Source of the DNA: Streptosporangiaceae bacterium
GTDB taxonomy: Bacteria > Actinomycetota > Actinomycetes > Streptosporangiales > Streptosporangiaceae
Length of the DNA: 14,287 nucleotides
NCBI GenBank assembly: GCA_030041195.1
Contig: JASHOI010000094.1
Location: 1-14,287 of the forward strand
Direction: 5' to 3'
Part shown: in pieces, positions 7,420-13,456 of the stretch
Position numbering within the stretch: the stretch's first letter is position 1
Layout of the letters: every line of letters begins with the position of its first letter
Translations under genes and position numbers: made by a program
Notes under the pieces: model-generated
The model's input: the letters and a program-made list of their open reading frames with translations, nothing else
The model's database searches: none
What the model was told of the DNA's origin: nothing

Positions 7420-7425
7420 TATCCT
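7420..7425 (+). promoter_or_regulatory. Weak -10-like element before the glutamine-synthetase remnant
   Basis: TATCCT at 7420-7425 fits the loose actinobacterial -10 pattern TANNNT. No good -35 is present at 17-18 bp. A GCGGCT-TCC-AGCCGC hairpin (7392-7406) lies just upstream. If used, transcription would start near 7432 and read into the GTG at 7485. Confidence 0.25.
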
Positions 7426-7484
7426 CAACTCCGAGCCGCACCTAGCGGGCCAACTCAACCAGACCAGACTCAGGGGAGCGGATC

Positions 7485-7679
7485 GTGAGCACGCCGGGAA
7501 TTCCCGCCAGCCGCGACGATTTCGCCCGGTGGTGCGAGGCGGAGGGCGTCCATACCGTGGTCGCCGGCCCCGCCGACACGCACGGGATCTGGCGCGGCAA
7601 GCGGCTCGGCGTGGCCGACTTCCTGGCCAAGATCGACCACGGCATCCCGTTCAGCGACGTGGTGCTGGTGCTGACCTGA
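7485..7679 (+). pseudogene. Truncated glutamine-synthetase-family gene (N-terminal 64 residues only)
   Basis: A GTG at 7485 with AGGGGAG six bases upstream opens a 64-codon frame ending in TGA at 7677. The product contains VAGPADTHGIWRGKRLGVADFL and GIPFSDVVLVLT, the pattern of the N-terminal beta-grasp domain of GlnA/PuuA-type glutamine synthetases (D-x2-G-x2-RGKR, then F-x-DV). Such enzymes have about 450 residues. All of the catalytic barrel is missing, and the next frame-independent gene begins 68 bp later. The intact start signals and clean break suggest a recent internal deletion rather than slow decay. Related GS-like enzymes gamma-glutamylate amines, which would fit amine catabolism next door, but this fragment cannot be catalytic. 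It might be a translated leader peptide instead. Confidence 0.65.
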
Positions 7680-7693
7680 CCGTGACCTTGACC
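7672..7693 (+). repeat. Four TGACC repeats at the glutamine-synthetase truncation point
   Basis: TGACC starts at 7672, 7677, 7683 and 7689, with periods of 5, 6 and 6 bp. The array covers the stop codon of the GS fragment and ends in the TTGACC -35 box of the hydrolase promoter. It may be the scar of the deletion that removed the rest of the gene, or a direct-repeat binding site. Confidence 0.5.
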
Positions 7694-7716
7694 CCCGAGC
7701 GTAAAGGTTTGATAAT
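7688..7716 (+). promoter_or_regulatory. Strong sigma-A-type promoter for the hydrolase gene
   Basis: TTGACC (7688-7693), a 17-base spacer, and GATAAT (7711-7716) are each one mismatch from the TTGACA/TATAAT consensus at ideal spacing. Transcription should start near 7723, giving a leader of about 24 nt before the ATG at 7747. It is the best core promoter seen in the window. Confidence 0.75.
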
Positions 7717-7722
7717 CAGACC
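7706..7722. promoter_or_regulatory. 17-bp operator-like dyad over the -10 box
   Basis: GGTTTGATAATCAGACC is a near-perfect palindrome (one mismatched pair of arms around a central A). It fully covers the GATAAT -10 element, the classic place for a repressor. Its right half ATCAGACCA resembles ATCAGAACCA on the minus strand at about 7318-7327 in the microcompartment control region, so one regulator might serve both. Confidence 0.6.
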
Positions 7723-7746
7723 AAAGGCCTGCTAGGCGGAATGGCG

Positions 7747-8556
7747 ATGACCATGACACAGCGGTTGCGCGTCAACGACGTCACGTTCTCGGTGGAGGCA
7801 ACAGGAACCGGGCGGCCGGTGGTCCTCATCCACGGCTGGACCATGAGCGGCCGGTTCTTCCAGCGCCAGGTACCCGAGCTGTCGGCCAGCTTCCAGGTGA
7901 TCGTCCCGGACCTGCGCGGGCACGGCGCGTCGGAGAAGGTGCTGTACGGTCACACGGTGCCGCAGTACGCCGCCGACCTGCACGCGATCCTGGGCGATCT
8001 GTCGGTCGAGCGGCCGGTGCTCGTCGGCTGGTCGATGGGCGCGATGGTCGGCTACGAATACCTCAGCGCCTACGGCAGCGACGCCGTCGCCGGGCTGGTC
8101 ATCGTCGATCAGCCACCCTCCGATTTCGCCTGGGCGGGTTACGAGTTCGGCGTGTTCACCATGGACGACCTGCGCGAGACGAACGAGCAGCTGCAGCAGG
8201 ACCAGGCAGCGGTGGTGGACGGCTTCACCCCGCTCATGCTGCATGATCCGGACCCCGAGACGCTGAAGTGGATGGCCGCCGAGATCCTTCAGGTCCCGCC
8301 GGTGATCGCCAGCACGATCCTGCTCGACCAGACGCTGCGCGACTACCGCGAGTTCCTGCCGCGGATCGACGTCCCCTCGCTGGTCCTGTTCGGCGAGGAC
8401 GACAAGCTCACCAGCCCGCGGGCGGGTGCGTACATCGCCGACCGCATCCCCGGCAGCCGGCTGCAGACGTTCCCGGCGTCCAGCCACTGCCCGTTCTGGG
8501 AGGAGAGCCGGGCCTTCAACGAGGCGGTCGCGGAGTTCGCGGCCGCGCTGTACTGA
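7747..8556 (+). CDS. Alpha/beta hydrolase
   Basis: This 269-aa alpha/beta-hydrolase-fold protein has the oxyanion segment LIHGWT, the nucleophile elbow GWSMG (Ser96), the acid in LFGEDDKLT (Asp219 or its neighbour) and the catalytic His in SSHCPFWEE (His247). The cap region at about 125-200 is helical and acidic. Closest by general look are esterase / non-haem chloroperoxidase / C-C hydrolase relatives; the substrate cannot be read from sequence. The ATG at 7747 is chosen because GGCGGA ends six bases upstream; the ATG at 7741 abuts that site, and 7753 remains possible. No signal peptide is seen, so it is cytoplasmic. It may start a plus-strand run with the LLM and UGSC genes, although each has its own upstream signal. 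Confidence 0.9.
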   Translation: MTMTQRLRVNDVTFSVEATGTGRPVVLIHGWTMSGRFFQRQVPELSASFQVIVPDLRGHGASEKVLYGHTVPQYAADLHAILGDLSVERPVLVGWSMGAMVGYEYLSAYGSDAVAGLVIVDQPPSDFAWAGYEFGVFTMDDLRETNEQLQQDQAAVVDGFTPLMLHDPDPETLKWMAAEILQVPPVIASTILLDQTLRDYREFLPRIDVPSLVLFGEDDKLTSPRAGAYIADRIPGSRLQTFPASSHCPFWEESRAFNEAVAEFAAALY

Positions 8557-8586
8557 CCGCCGCAGCCCCCGGCGCCGTCCCGGGCG

Positions 8587-8611
8587 GCCTGTGACACAGG
8601 CACGTTAGGGT
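8587..8611 (+). promoter_or_regulatory. 15-bp perfect palindrome and -10-like box before the LLM gene
   Basis: GCCTGTG-A-CACAGGC (8587-8601) is a perfect dyad, followed by TAGGGT (8606-8611), which fits the actinobacterial -10 pattern TANNNT. Transcription would start near 8618, 17 nt before the ATG. No consensus -35 is visible; the dyad occupies that region, which suits an operator. Confidence 0.45.
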
Positions 8612-8634
8612 GGCGTCGAAAGGGGCGTGTGCCG

Positions 8635-9558
8635 ATGGATCTAAGGGCGTTCACCGAGCCGCAGCAGGGCGCCACCTTCGCCCAGCTGCTCGCGGTCGCG
8701 CAGCGGGCCGAGCGGCTCGGGTACAGCGGGTTCTTCCGGTCCGATCACTACGTGCGCATCGGCGGCGAGCCGCGGCCGGACGTGACCGACGCCTGGATCA
8801 CGCTCGGCGCTCTGGCCGGGCAGACCAGCTCGATCCGCTTCGGCACGCTGATGAGCTCGGCCACCTTCCGGCTCCCCGGACCGCTCGCGGTGGCGGCCGC
8901 TCAGGTCGACGTCATGAGCGGAGGGCGGCTGGAAATCGGGCTCGGCACCGGCTGGTACGAGCGCGAGCACCGGGCTCTCGGCATCCCGTTCCCTGACCTG
9001 AAGGAGCGGTTCGACCGGTTCACCGAGCAGCTCGAGATCCTGCGCGGGCTGTGGACCACCGCCGACGGCGTCACCTTCGACTACGACGGCCGGTACTACC
9101 GGCTCGAGCAGTGCCCGGTGATGTTCCGGCCGGCGCAGCAGCCGCATCCGCCGATCATCATCGGCGGTCACGGCGCGCGGCGCACCCCGGCGCTGGCCGC
9201 CCGCTTCGCAGCCGAATTCAACGTGCCGGCCGCTACGCCACGCCCCACGGCTGAGCAGTTCGCCAGGGTCGATGCGGCGTGCGCGGAGATCGGGAGGGAT
9301 CCCGGTTCGCTGACCCGATCGGTCTGGGTGACGGTGTGCATCGGCCGCGACGAGGCGGAGTTCACCCGGCGGGCGGCCGCCATCGGCCGGGATCCCGGCG
9401 AGATCAGGGAGCACGGCCTGGCCGGGCTGCCCGCGGAGGCCAGGGCCACCCTCGGCCGGTTCAAGGAGATTGGCGTCAGCCGCGTCTACCTGCAGTTCCT
9501 TGACGTGGATGACCTGGATCACCTCGACCTCGCGATCGAGGTGCTCGGCGACGCGTAG
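8635..9558 (+). CDS. LLM-class (luciferase-like, probably F420-dependent) oxidoreductase
   Basis: This 307-aa luciferase-like TIM-barrel protein opens MDLRAFTEPQQGATFAQLL with FRSDHYVRIGG near residue 34. It contains LEIGLGTGWYEREHRALGIPFPDLKERFDRF and HPPIIIGGHG, the standard LLM blocks. The F420-using TIGR03560-like group carries the same FTEPQQGA and FRSDHY signatures. Actinobacterial members use F420 or FMN for hydride transfer to varied substrates, which cannot be predicted. The ATG at 8635 has AAGGGG nine bases upstream; the GTG two codons earlier sits too close to that site. It lies between the hydrolase and the UGSC pair on the same strand, so all may act on one substrate. Confidence 0.9.
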   Translation: MDLRAFTEPQQGATFAQLLAVAQRAERLGYSGFFRSDHYVRIGGEPRPDVTDAWITLGALAGQTSSIRFGTLMSSATFRLPGPLAVAAAQVDVMSGGRLEIGLGTGWYEREHRALGIPFPDLKERFDRFTEQLEILRGLWTTADGVTFDYDGRYYRLEQCPVMFRPAQQPHPPIIIGGHGARRTPALAARFAAEFNVPAATPRPTAEQFARVDAACAEIGRDPGSLTRSVWVTVCIGRDEAEFTRRAAAIGRDPGEIREHGLAGLPAEARATLGRFKEIGVSRVYLQFLDVDDLDHLDLAIEVLGDA

Positions 9559-9629
9559 TGGCCAGGACGGGTTCCGCGTCGTGGAAACCGGCTGGCCGGG
9601 TGCGCGGCGGCGGCCGTAACGTCGCAAGC

Positions 9630-9652
9630 AGCGGGGCGCGGCATGCCCCGCT
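9630..9652 (+). terminator. GC-rich hairpin between the LLM and UGSC genes
   Basis: AGCGGGGC (9630-9637) pairs perfectly with GCCCCGCT (9645-9652) around a 7-base loop. No U-run follows, so it is either a U-less actinobacterial terminator after the LLM gene or a structure in the leader of the UGSC gene, 24 nt before its start. A loose -10 (TAACGT, 9617-9622) precedes it. Confidence 0.4.
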
Positions 9653-9676
9653 TCCCCGGAGCCCGAGGAGACCGCT

Positions 9677-10231
9677 GTGTTCGACAGCATCGTTGACCCC
9701 ACTGTCGGCCCGGCCGCTGATTCGGAACGCGCCGAGGCCGCGCTCGCTCCCCGCCCGGAAACCCTGGCCGGCCTGCGGCTGGGGCTTCTCGCCAACATCA
9801 AGCGCAATGCCGAGCAGTTCCTCGACGAGGTCGGCAGGCTGCTGGCCGAGCAGCACGGGGTGAAGACGGTCGTGGCCAGGAAGAAGCCCGACATCACCAA
9901 CACCGCGCCGCAGCCAATGCTGGACGACCTGCGCGCCCAGTGCGACATCGCGGTCGTCGGGGTCGGCGACTGCGGATCCTGCAGCGCTTCCGCCGTGGCC
10001 GACGGCATCCTGCTGGAGCAGTCCGGCATCCCGGCGGCCGTCATCTGCAGTGACGCGTTCGTGGTCAGCGCCGACGCCATGGCCGAGCTGCGCGGGGCGC
10101 CGGGCTACCGGTACCTCACCACCCCGCACCCGGTCGCGAACCTGACCGCGGACGGGGTGCGGGACCGCGCGGCAGCGGCCATCCCCGGGATCGTCGGGCT
10201 GCTGACCGGCGCGGGCCTCGCGTCCTCGTGA
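9677..10231 (+). CDS. UGSC-family protein, cysteine form (CGSC)
   Basis: This 184-aa protein carries the block VVGVGDCGSCSASAVADGILLEQSGIPA. In the UGSC (seleno)protein family the motif is U-G-S-C, with selenocysteine or cysteine at the first position. Here the first residue, Cys99, is encoded by TGC at 9971, so this is the non-selenoprotein form, with Cys102 as partner. The C-x2-C pair next to a glycine-rich strand suggests a redox or nucleophilic active site, but the family's reaction is not established to my knowledge. The N-terminal half has LGLLANIKRNAEQFLDEV, also family-like. The GTG at 9677 has GAGGAG seven bases upstream. Its stop overlaps the next gene as GTGA, so the two are translationally coupled and probably form a complex or consecutive steps. 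Confidence 0.85.
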   Translation: MFDSIVDPTVGPAADSERAEAALAPRPETLAGLRLGLLANIKRNAEQFLDEVGRLLAEQHGVKTVVARKKPDITNTAPQPMLDDLRAQCDIAVVGVGDCGSCSASAVADGILLEQSGIPAAVICSDAFVVSADAMAELRGAPGYRYLTTPHPVANLTADGVRDRAAAAIPGIVGLLTGAGLASS

Positions 10232-11268
10232 CCGCGCCGCCTGCCGATCCGGCGGAGCAGGCCAGGGCCGCGATCGAATACTGCTACGAGCAGGGCTGGA
10301 CCGACGGGCTTCCGGTGGTGCCCGCCACCAGGGCCGGCGTCGAGGCATTCCTGGCCACGGCCGGTCGGGGGGCCGACGAGATCATCGGCTCCGCGCCCCA
10401 CCTGGACCGCAGCATCACGGTGGCCCAGGCGGCCGCGAACGCGATCATGGCGGGCTGCAGGCCGGAGTACTTCCCGGTGGTCCTGGCCGCCTGGCAGGCC
10501 ATCAACCTGGAGCGCTCGGTGCGCGGCGCCTGGCAGTCCACCAGCGGCCCGTCACCGCTGATCGTCGTCAACGGGCCGGTCAGGTCGCGGCTCGGCATCA
10601 ACTGCGCGGGCGGCGTGTTCGGCCCCGGGTTCCGTGCCAACGCGACGATCGCCCGGGCCATCGGGCTGATCGTCCGAAACGGGTACGGGATAAGGCCGCA
10701 GCAGCTCGAGCAGGCCACCCAGGGCCTGCCGGGCCGGTGGTCGATCTGCATCGGCGAGAACGAGGAGGCCTCGCCGTGGGAGCCGCTCAGCGTGGTCGGC
10801 GGCGTGGCGCCGGGCACCGACGCGGTCTCCGCGGTGCTGATCAGGACCTGCGAGTACGTGGACAACCGGGGGACCGACAGCCCGGAAGCCGTGCTCACCG
10901 ACTTCGCGGACACGCTGGCCCGGCTGGGCGCCTACCTCGGCGGCGGGCATTCCAGCGGGGGCATCGTGCTCGGGCCCGAGCACGCACAACTGTTCGGGCG
11001 CTACGGGTACAGCCGGGCCGACGTACAGCAGTGGCTGTTCGAGCACGCGGTGCGGGAGCGCGGCGATCTCATCGCCGCGGGCAAGGGCGAGGGCCCGGTG
11101 AGCGATCCGGAGCACACCGGCACACCGTTCCCCATGATGCCGTCGGCCAAGGACATCCCACTCCTGGTCGCGGGCGCCGCGAACGCCGCGATGTCGATGG
11201 TCTTCCGCCCGTTCGGCTGGTCGCCGTGGTCCGGCCGCTCGGTGCCGGTCGCGGCGTTGCAGAACTAA
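10228..11268 (+). CDS. Conserved protein of unknown function coupled to the UGSC gene
   Basis: This 346-aa protein starts at a GTG that overlaps the UGSC stop by four bases (GTGA). I do not recognise a characterised fold. Visible blocks are AIEYCYEQGWTDGLPVVP near the N-terminus (Cys19), INCAGGVFGPGFRANATIARAIGL (about 127-150), ENEEASPWEPLSVV (about 177-190), GGGHSSGGIVLGPEH and a C-terminal GWSPWSGR. The Gly/Asn-rich blocks look like conserved active-site loops rather than structural repeats. There is no signal peptide or membrane segment. I recall similar proteins next to UGSC proteins in other bacteria, suggesting a two-component enzyme whose small subunit supplies the CGSC motif. That is an inference from coupling, not a known activity. 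Confidence 0.85.
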   Translation: MTAPPADPAEQARAAIEYCYEQGWTDGLPVVPATRAGVEAFLATAGRGADEIIGSAPHLDRSITVAQAAANAIMAGCRPEYFPVVLAAWQAINLERSVRGAWQSTSGPSPLIVVNGPVRSRLGINCAGGVFGPGFRANATIARAIGLIVRNGYGIRPQQLEQATQGLPGRWSICIGENEEASPWEPLSVVGGVAPGTDAVSAVLIRTCEYVDNRGTDSPEAVLTDFADTLARLGAYLGGGHSSGGIVLGPEHAQLFGRYGYSRADVQQWLFEHAVRERGDLIAAGKGEGPVSDPEHTGTPFPMMPSAKDIPLLVAGAANAAMSMVFRPFGWSPWSGRSVPVAALQN

Positions 11269-11278
11269 GGAGGGAACC

Positions 11279-12220
11279 ATGGACGTCTCGCTCGCGGGCA
11301 AGGTCGCGCTCGTCACCGGCGTGGGCCCCAACATCGGCAGCGGGATAGCGCTGGCCCTGTCGAAGTACGGCGCCAAGATTGCCTGCAACGACGTGGACGA
11401 CTCGGCGATCAAGGCGTGCATCGCGCGCATCGAGCGCAACGGCGGTGACGCGATGGCCGCGCCCGGCGACGTGACCGACGAGGCCGCGGTGCAGCGGTAC
11501 ATCGGCGGCGTGCTGGCCCGGTGGGGCCGCATCGACATCCTGGTCAACAACGCGGCGCTGCTCGGCGGCAGGGGCGTGCTCGACGAGTCGGCCGAGTTCT
11601 TCGAGCGGGCGGTCCGGGTCTCCGCACTCGGCTACTTCCTCAACACCAAGTACGTGGGCCGGGCGATGGCCGAGCGGGGGATCAGGGGCTCGATCGTCTG
11701 CATCTCCTCGTCCAACGGCTGGACCTCGTCGCCGGGCATCATCGCGTACGCGTTCAACAAGGGCGGCGTGAACAACTTCGTCCGCGCCGCCGCCATGGAC
11801 CTCGCGCCGTACGGCATCCGGGTCAACAGCTTCACCCCGACCGCGCCGAACCCGGACAACCCGGAACTGCTCGCCGAGCGGGCCAGGGCCGGGCTGAACC
11901 CGGGCGGGATCCTGAACCAGCGCGGCGGCGGGCTCGGCGGCCCCACCGGCGACGAGCCGTGGCGCAGGCCGGTCCGCTGGTCCGGGCAGCGCGCGCCGAT
12001 GGTGCCGATGGGCACGACCGGCACCCCAACCGACATCGGGCACGCGGTCGCGTGGCTGTGCTCGGACTACGCCCGGCTGATCACCGGCACCGACCTCGTT
12101 GTGGACGGCGGCGCCCGGGCGAAGAACTTCGCTTACGCGCCGGCCGCGCCGGAGGACCTGGCGGGCCCGCTCCCGCTGATCGTGCTCGACGACACGCCCG
12201 CACCACCGGTCACGGGTTGA
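11279..12220 (+). CDS. SDR family oxidoreductase with altered glycine motif and long C-terminal insertion
   Basis: This 313-aa SDR has AAGGAGG and an ATG ten bases after the preceding stop, so it is the last gene of the UGSC run. It shows NNAA at about 90-93, the catalytic Ser near 143-145, Tyr157 and Lys161 (YAFNK), and ITGTDLVVDGG. The nucleotide motif reads TGVGPNIG, with Asn18 where TGxxxGIG has its second glycine. Between strand 6 and the end there is an insertion of about 50 residues rich in Gly/Arg/Pro (about 195-245), making it about 60 aa longer than usual. Both features point to a distinct SDR subgroup; the substrate is unknown. The last 11 bases overlap the convergent HxlR gene. 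Confidence 0.88.
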   Translation: MDVSLAGKVALVTGVGPNIGSGIALALSKYGAKIACNDVDDSAIKACIARIERNGGDAMAAPGDVTDEAAVQRYIGGVLARWGRIDILVNNAALLGGRGVLDESAEFFERAVRVSALGYFLNTKYVGRAMAERGIRGSIVCISSSNGWTSSPGIIAYAFNKGGVNNFVRAAAMDLAPYGIRVNSFTPTAPNPDNPELLAERARAGLNPGGILNQRGGGLGGPTGDEPWRRPVRWSGQRAPMVPMGTTGTPTDIGHAVAWLCSDYARLITGTDLVVDGGARAKNFAYAPAAPEDLAGPLPLIVLDDTPAPPVTG

Positions 12221-12662
12221 TCGTAGTTCCCGCTAGAGATGTCACGTCGGAAGCCCCGATCGGTTCCCCGCAGCAGGAGCAGGTCATGACCGCATCCGCG
12301 ACGTTCCCGCATGTGTTGTGGACCATCTGGAGTGGTGGGCCATCCGGGGCCGCGTAACGGTCACCCCACTGGCGCATGGCGGTGAGCACCGGCCACAGGT
12401 CCCGTCCCTTGCCGGTGAGCCGGTACTCGTAGCGGGGCGGATGGTCGCTGTAGCGGACCTTCTCCAGGACACCGTGCTCGACGAGGTGGCCCAGGCGCTG
12501 GTTCAGGATGTTACGGGAGATGCCGAGGCGCTCCTGGATCTCGTCGAAGCGCGTGACGCCCAGGAAGATGTCGCGAACGATCAGCATCGACCACCACTCG
12601 CCGACCACCTCCAGGCACTGGGCCACCGAGCAGTGCATGCCGGCGAAGCTCTTGCGTTCCAC
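12210..12662 (-). CDS. HxlR-family transcriptional regulator
   Basis: This 150-aa winged-helix regulator has the family opening CSVAQCLEVVGEWWSMLIVRD (Cys11, Cys16), then GVTRFDEIQERLGISRNILNQRLGHLVEHGVLEK and the wing YSDHPPRYEYRLTGKGRDL. After the HxlR core, a tail carries HNTCG (115-119) and CSCCGE (128-133), a possible metal- or redox-sensing cluster. HxlR proteins with reactive cysteines often sense aldehydes or oxidants. The GTG at 12662 is chosen because the MERKSFAGMHCS start is typical for the group; the ribosome site is weak and an ATG at 12638 would remove it. It is divergent from the SDR at 12746 and probably autoregulates and controls that gene through the shared inverted repeats. 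Its end overlaps the convergent SDR by 11 bases. Confidence 0.93.
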   Translation of the reverse strand: MERKSFAGMHCSVAQCLEVVGEWWSMLIVRDIFLGVTRFDEIQERLGISRNILNQRLGHLVEHGVLEKVRYSDHPPRYEYRLTGKGRDLWPVLTAMRQWGDRYAAPDGPPLQMVHNTCGNVADAVMTCSCCGEPIGASDVTSLAGTTINP

Positions 12663-12679
12663 TCGATCAGGCTAGTGAG

Positions 12680-12709
12680 TTGCATCATAGAACTCAAATG
12701 CTCTACGGT
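12680..12709 (+). promoter_or_regulatory. Predicted promoter of the SDR gene at 12746
   Basis: TTGCAT (12680-12685), an 18-base spacer and TACGGT (12704-12709) fit a weak actinobacterial promoter facing the SDR. The start of transcription would fall inside the right operator arm, so HxlR binding should block it. Confidence 0.4.
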
Positions 12710-12712
12710 CAG
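12684..12712 (-). promoter_or_regulatory. Predicted promoter of the HxlR gene
   Basis: On the minus strand CTGACC (12712-12707), a 17-base spacer and TATGAT (12689-12684) form a good sigma-A-type promoter. The -10 lies inside the left arm of the operator dyad. Transcription would begin near 12677, about 15 nt before the GTG. Confidence 0.55.
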
Positions 12713-12745
12713 TTCTATGACGATACCCACTCCAGGAGTGAGGCC

Positions 12746-13456
12746 ATGAACGTCGAAGGATCCGTCGCCCTGGTCACCGGAGCCGGCCGCGGGCTCGGTG
12801 CGGCCTACACCCGCGCGCTCCTCGACCGCGGCGCCGCCAAGGTCTACGCCGCCGTCCGCCGGCCGGAGGCCGTCACCGACCCACGGCTCGTGCCGGTCAG
12901 GTTCGATCTCGCCGACCGGCAGTCGATCGCTGCGGCGGCTCGCGTCGCCTCGGACGTCACGCTACTGATCAACAACGCCGGGATCAGCACGCACACGGCG
13001 ATCCTTGGCGACGAGGATGGCCTGCGCGAGGAACTCGAGGTCAACTACCTCGGCCCGGTCGCCGCCAGCCGGAGCTTCGCGCCCGTGCTGGGCGCCAACG
13101 GCGGGGGCGCCCTCGTCAACGTCCTGTCCGTGCTGTCCTGGCTCAGCCTCCCGGACTCGGCCGGGTACTCCGCCGCCAAGGCCGCGATGTGGGCAGCCAC
13201 CAATTCGCTGCGCCTGACGCTGGCCGAGCAGAAGACGCTGGTGGTCGCGGTCCACGTCGGCTACATGGAGACGGACATGGCCGCCCACGTACCCGGCCCC
13301 AAGACGGACCCCGGCCTGGTCGCCGCTGCGACCCTGGACGCCGTCGAAGCCGGCCAGCCCGAAGTGCTCGCCGACGAGGTCTCCCGCCAGGTTCGCGGCG
13401 CGCTTTCCGCCCCGCTCGGTGCCCTTTACCCCTCGGTGGTGCCGTCGGCAGCCTGA
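12746..13456 (+). CDS. SDR family oxidoreductase, HxlR-controlled
   Basis: This 236-aa classical SDR shows TGAGRGLG (11-18), NNAG (76-79), the catalytic Ser near 128, Tyr141 and Lys145 (YSAAK). It is of the SDR type often encoded beside HxlR regulators; substrates there are usually unknown, and aldehyde or quinone detoxification is only a possibility. The ATG at 12746 has AGGAG seven bases upstream, so the 22-residue longer reading from 12680 is rejected, since it would begin inside the operator. The last 31 bases overlap the convergent small membrane protein gene. It lacks the VDGG C-terminal element of the other SDRs here, so it belongs to a different SDR subgroup. Confidence 0.92.
   Translation: MNVEGSVALVTGAGRGLGAAYTRALLDRGAAKVYAAVRRPEAVTDPRLVPVRFDLADRQSIAAAARVASDVTLLINNAGISTHTAILGDEDGLREELEVNYLGPVAASRSFAPVLGANGGGALVNVLSVLSWLSLPDSAGYSAAKAAMWAATNSLRLTLAEQKTLVVAVHVGYMETDMAAHVPGPKTDPGLVAAATLDAVEAGQPEVLADEVSRQVRGALSAPLGALYPSVVPSAA

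Larger units (their letters stand above)
12677..12720. promoter_or_regulatory. Divergent HxlR operator with 10-bp perfect inverted repeat
   Basis: TCATAGAACT (12685-12694) and AGTTCTATGA (12711-12720) are perfect inverted arms around a 16-base centre. A third half-site, GAGTT (12677-12681), pairs with AACTC (12691-12695), giving AGTT-type half-sites about 33 bp apart. The array covers the core promoters of both flanking genes, as expected for an HxlR autoregulatory operator. Confidence 0.7.

Noticed and set aside
8557..8586. Possible terminator hairpin after the hydrolase gene (CCGCC/GGCGG)
   Set aside because: The arms are short with a long GC-rich loop and no U-run; random GC-rich DNA would produce this often.
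9971..9982. Selenocysteine at the first position of the UGSC motif
   Set aside because: The codon is TGC, not TGA, so the protein is the cysteine form; no SECIS element is needed.
8641..10080. A 479-codon minus-strand open frame opposite the LLM and UGSC genes
   Set aside because: No family motif, and composition is typical of an antisense shadow; the plus-strand genes have clear motifs and ribosome sites.
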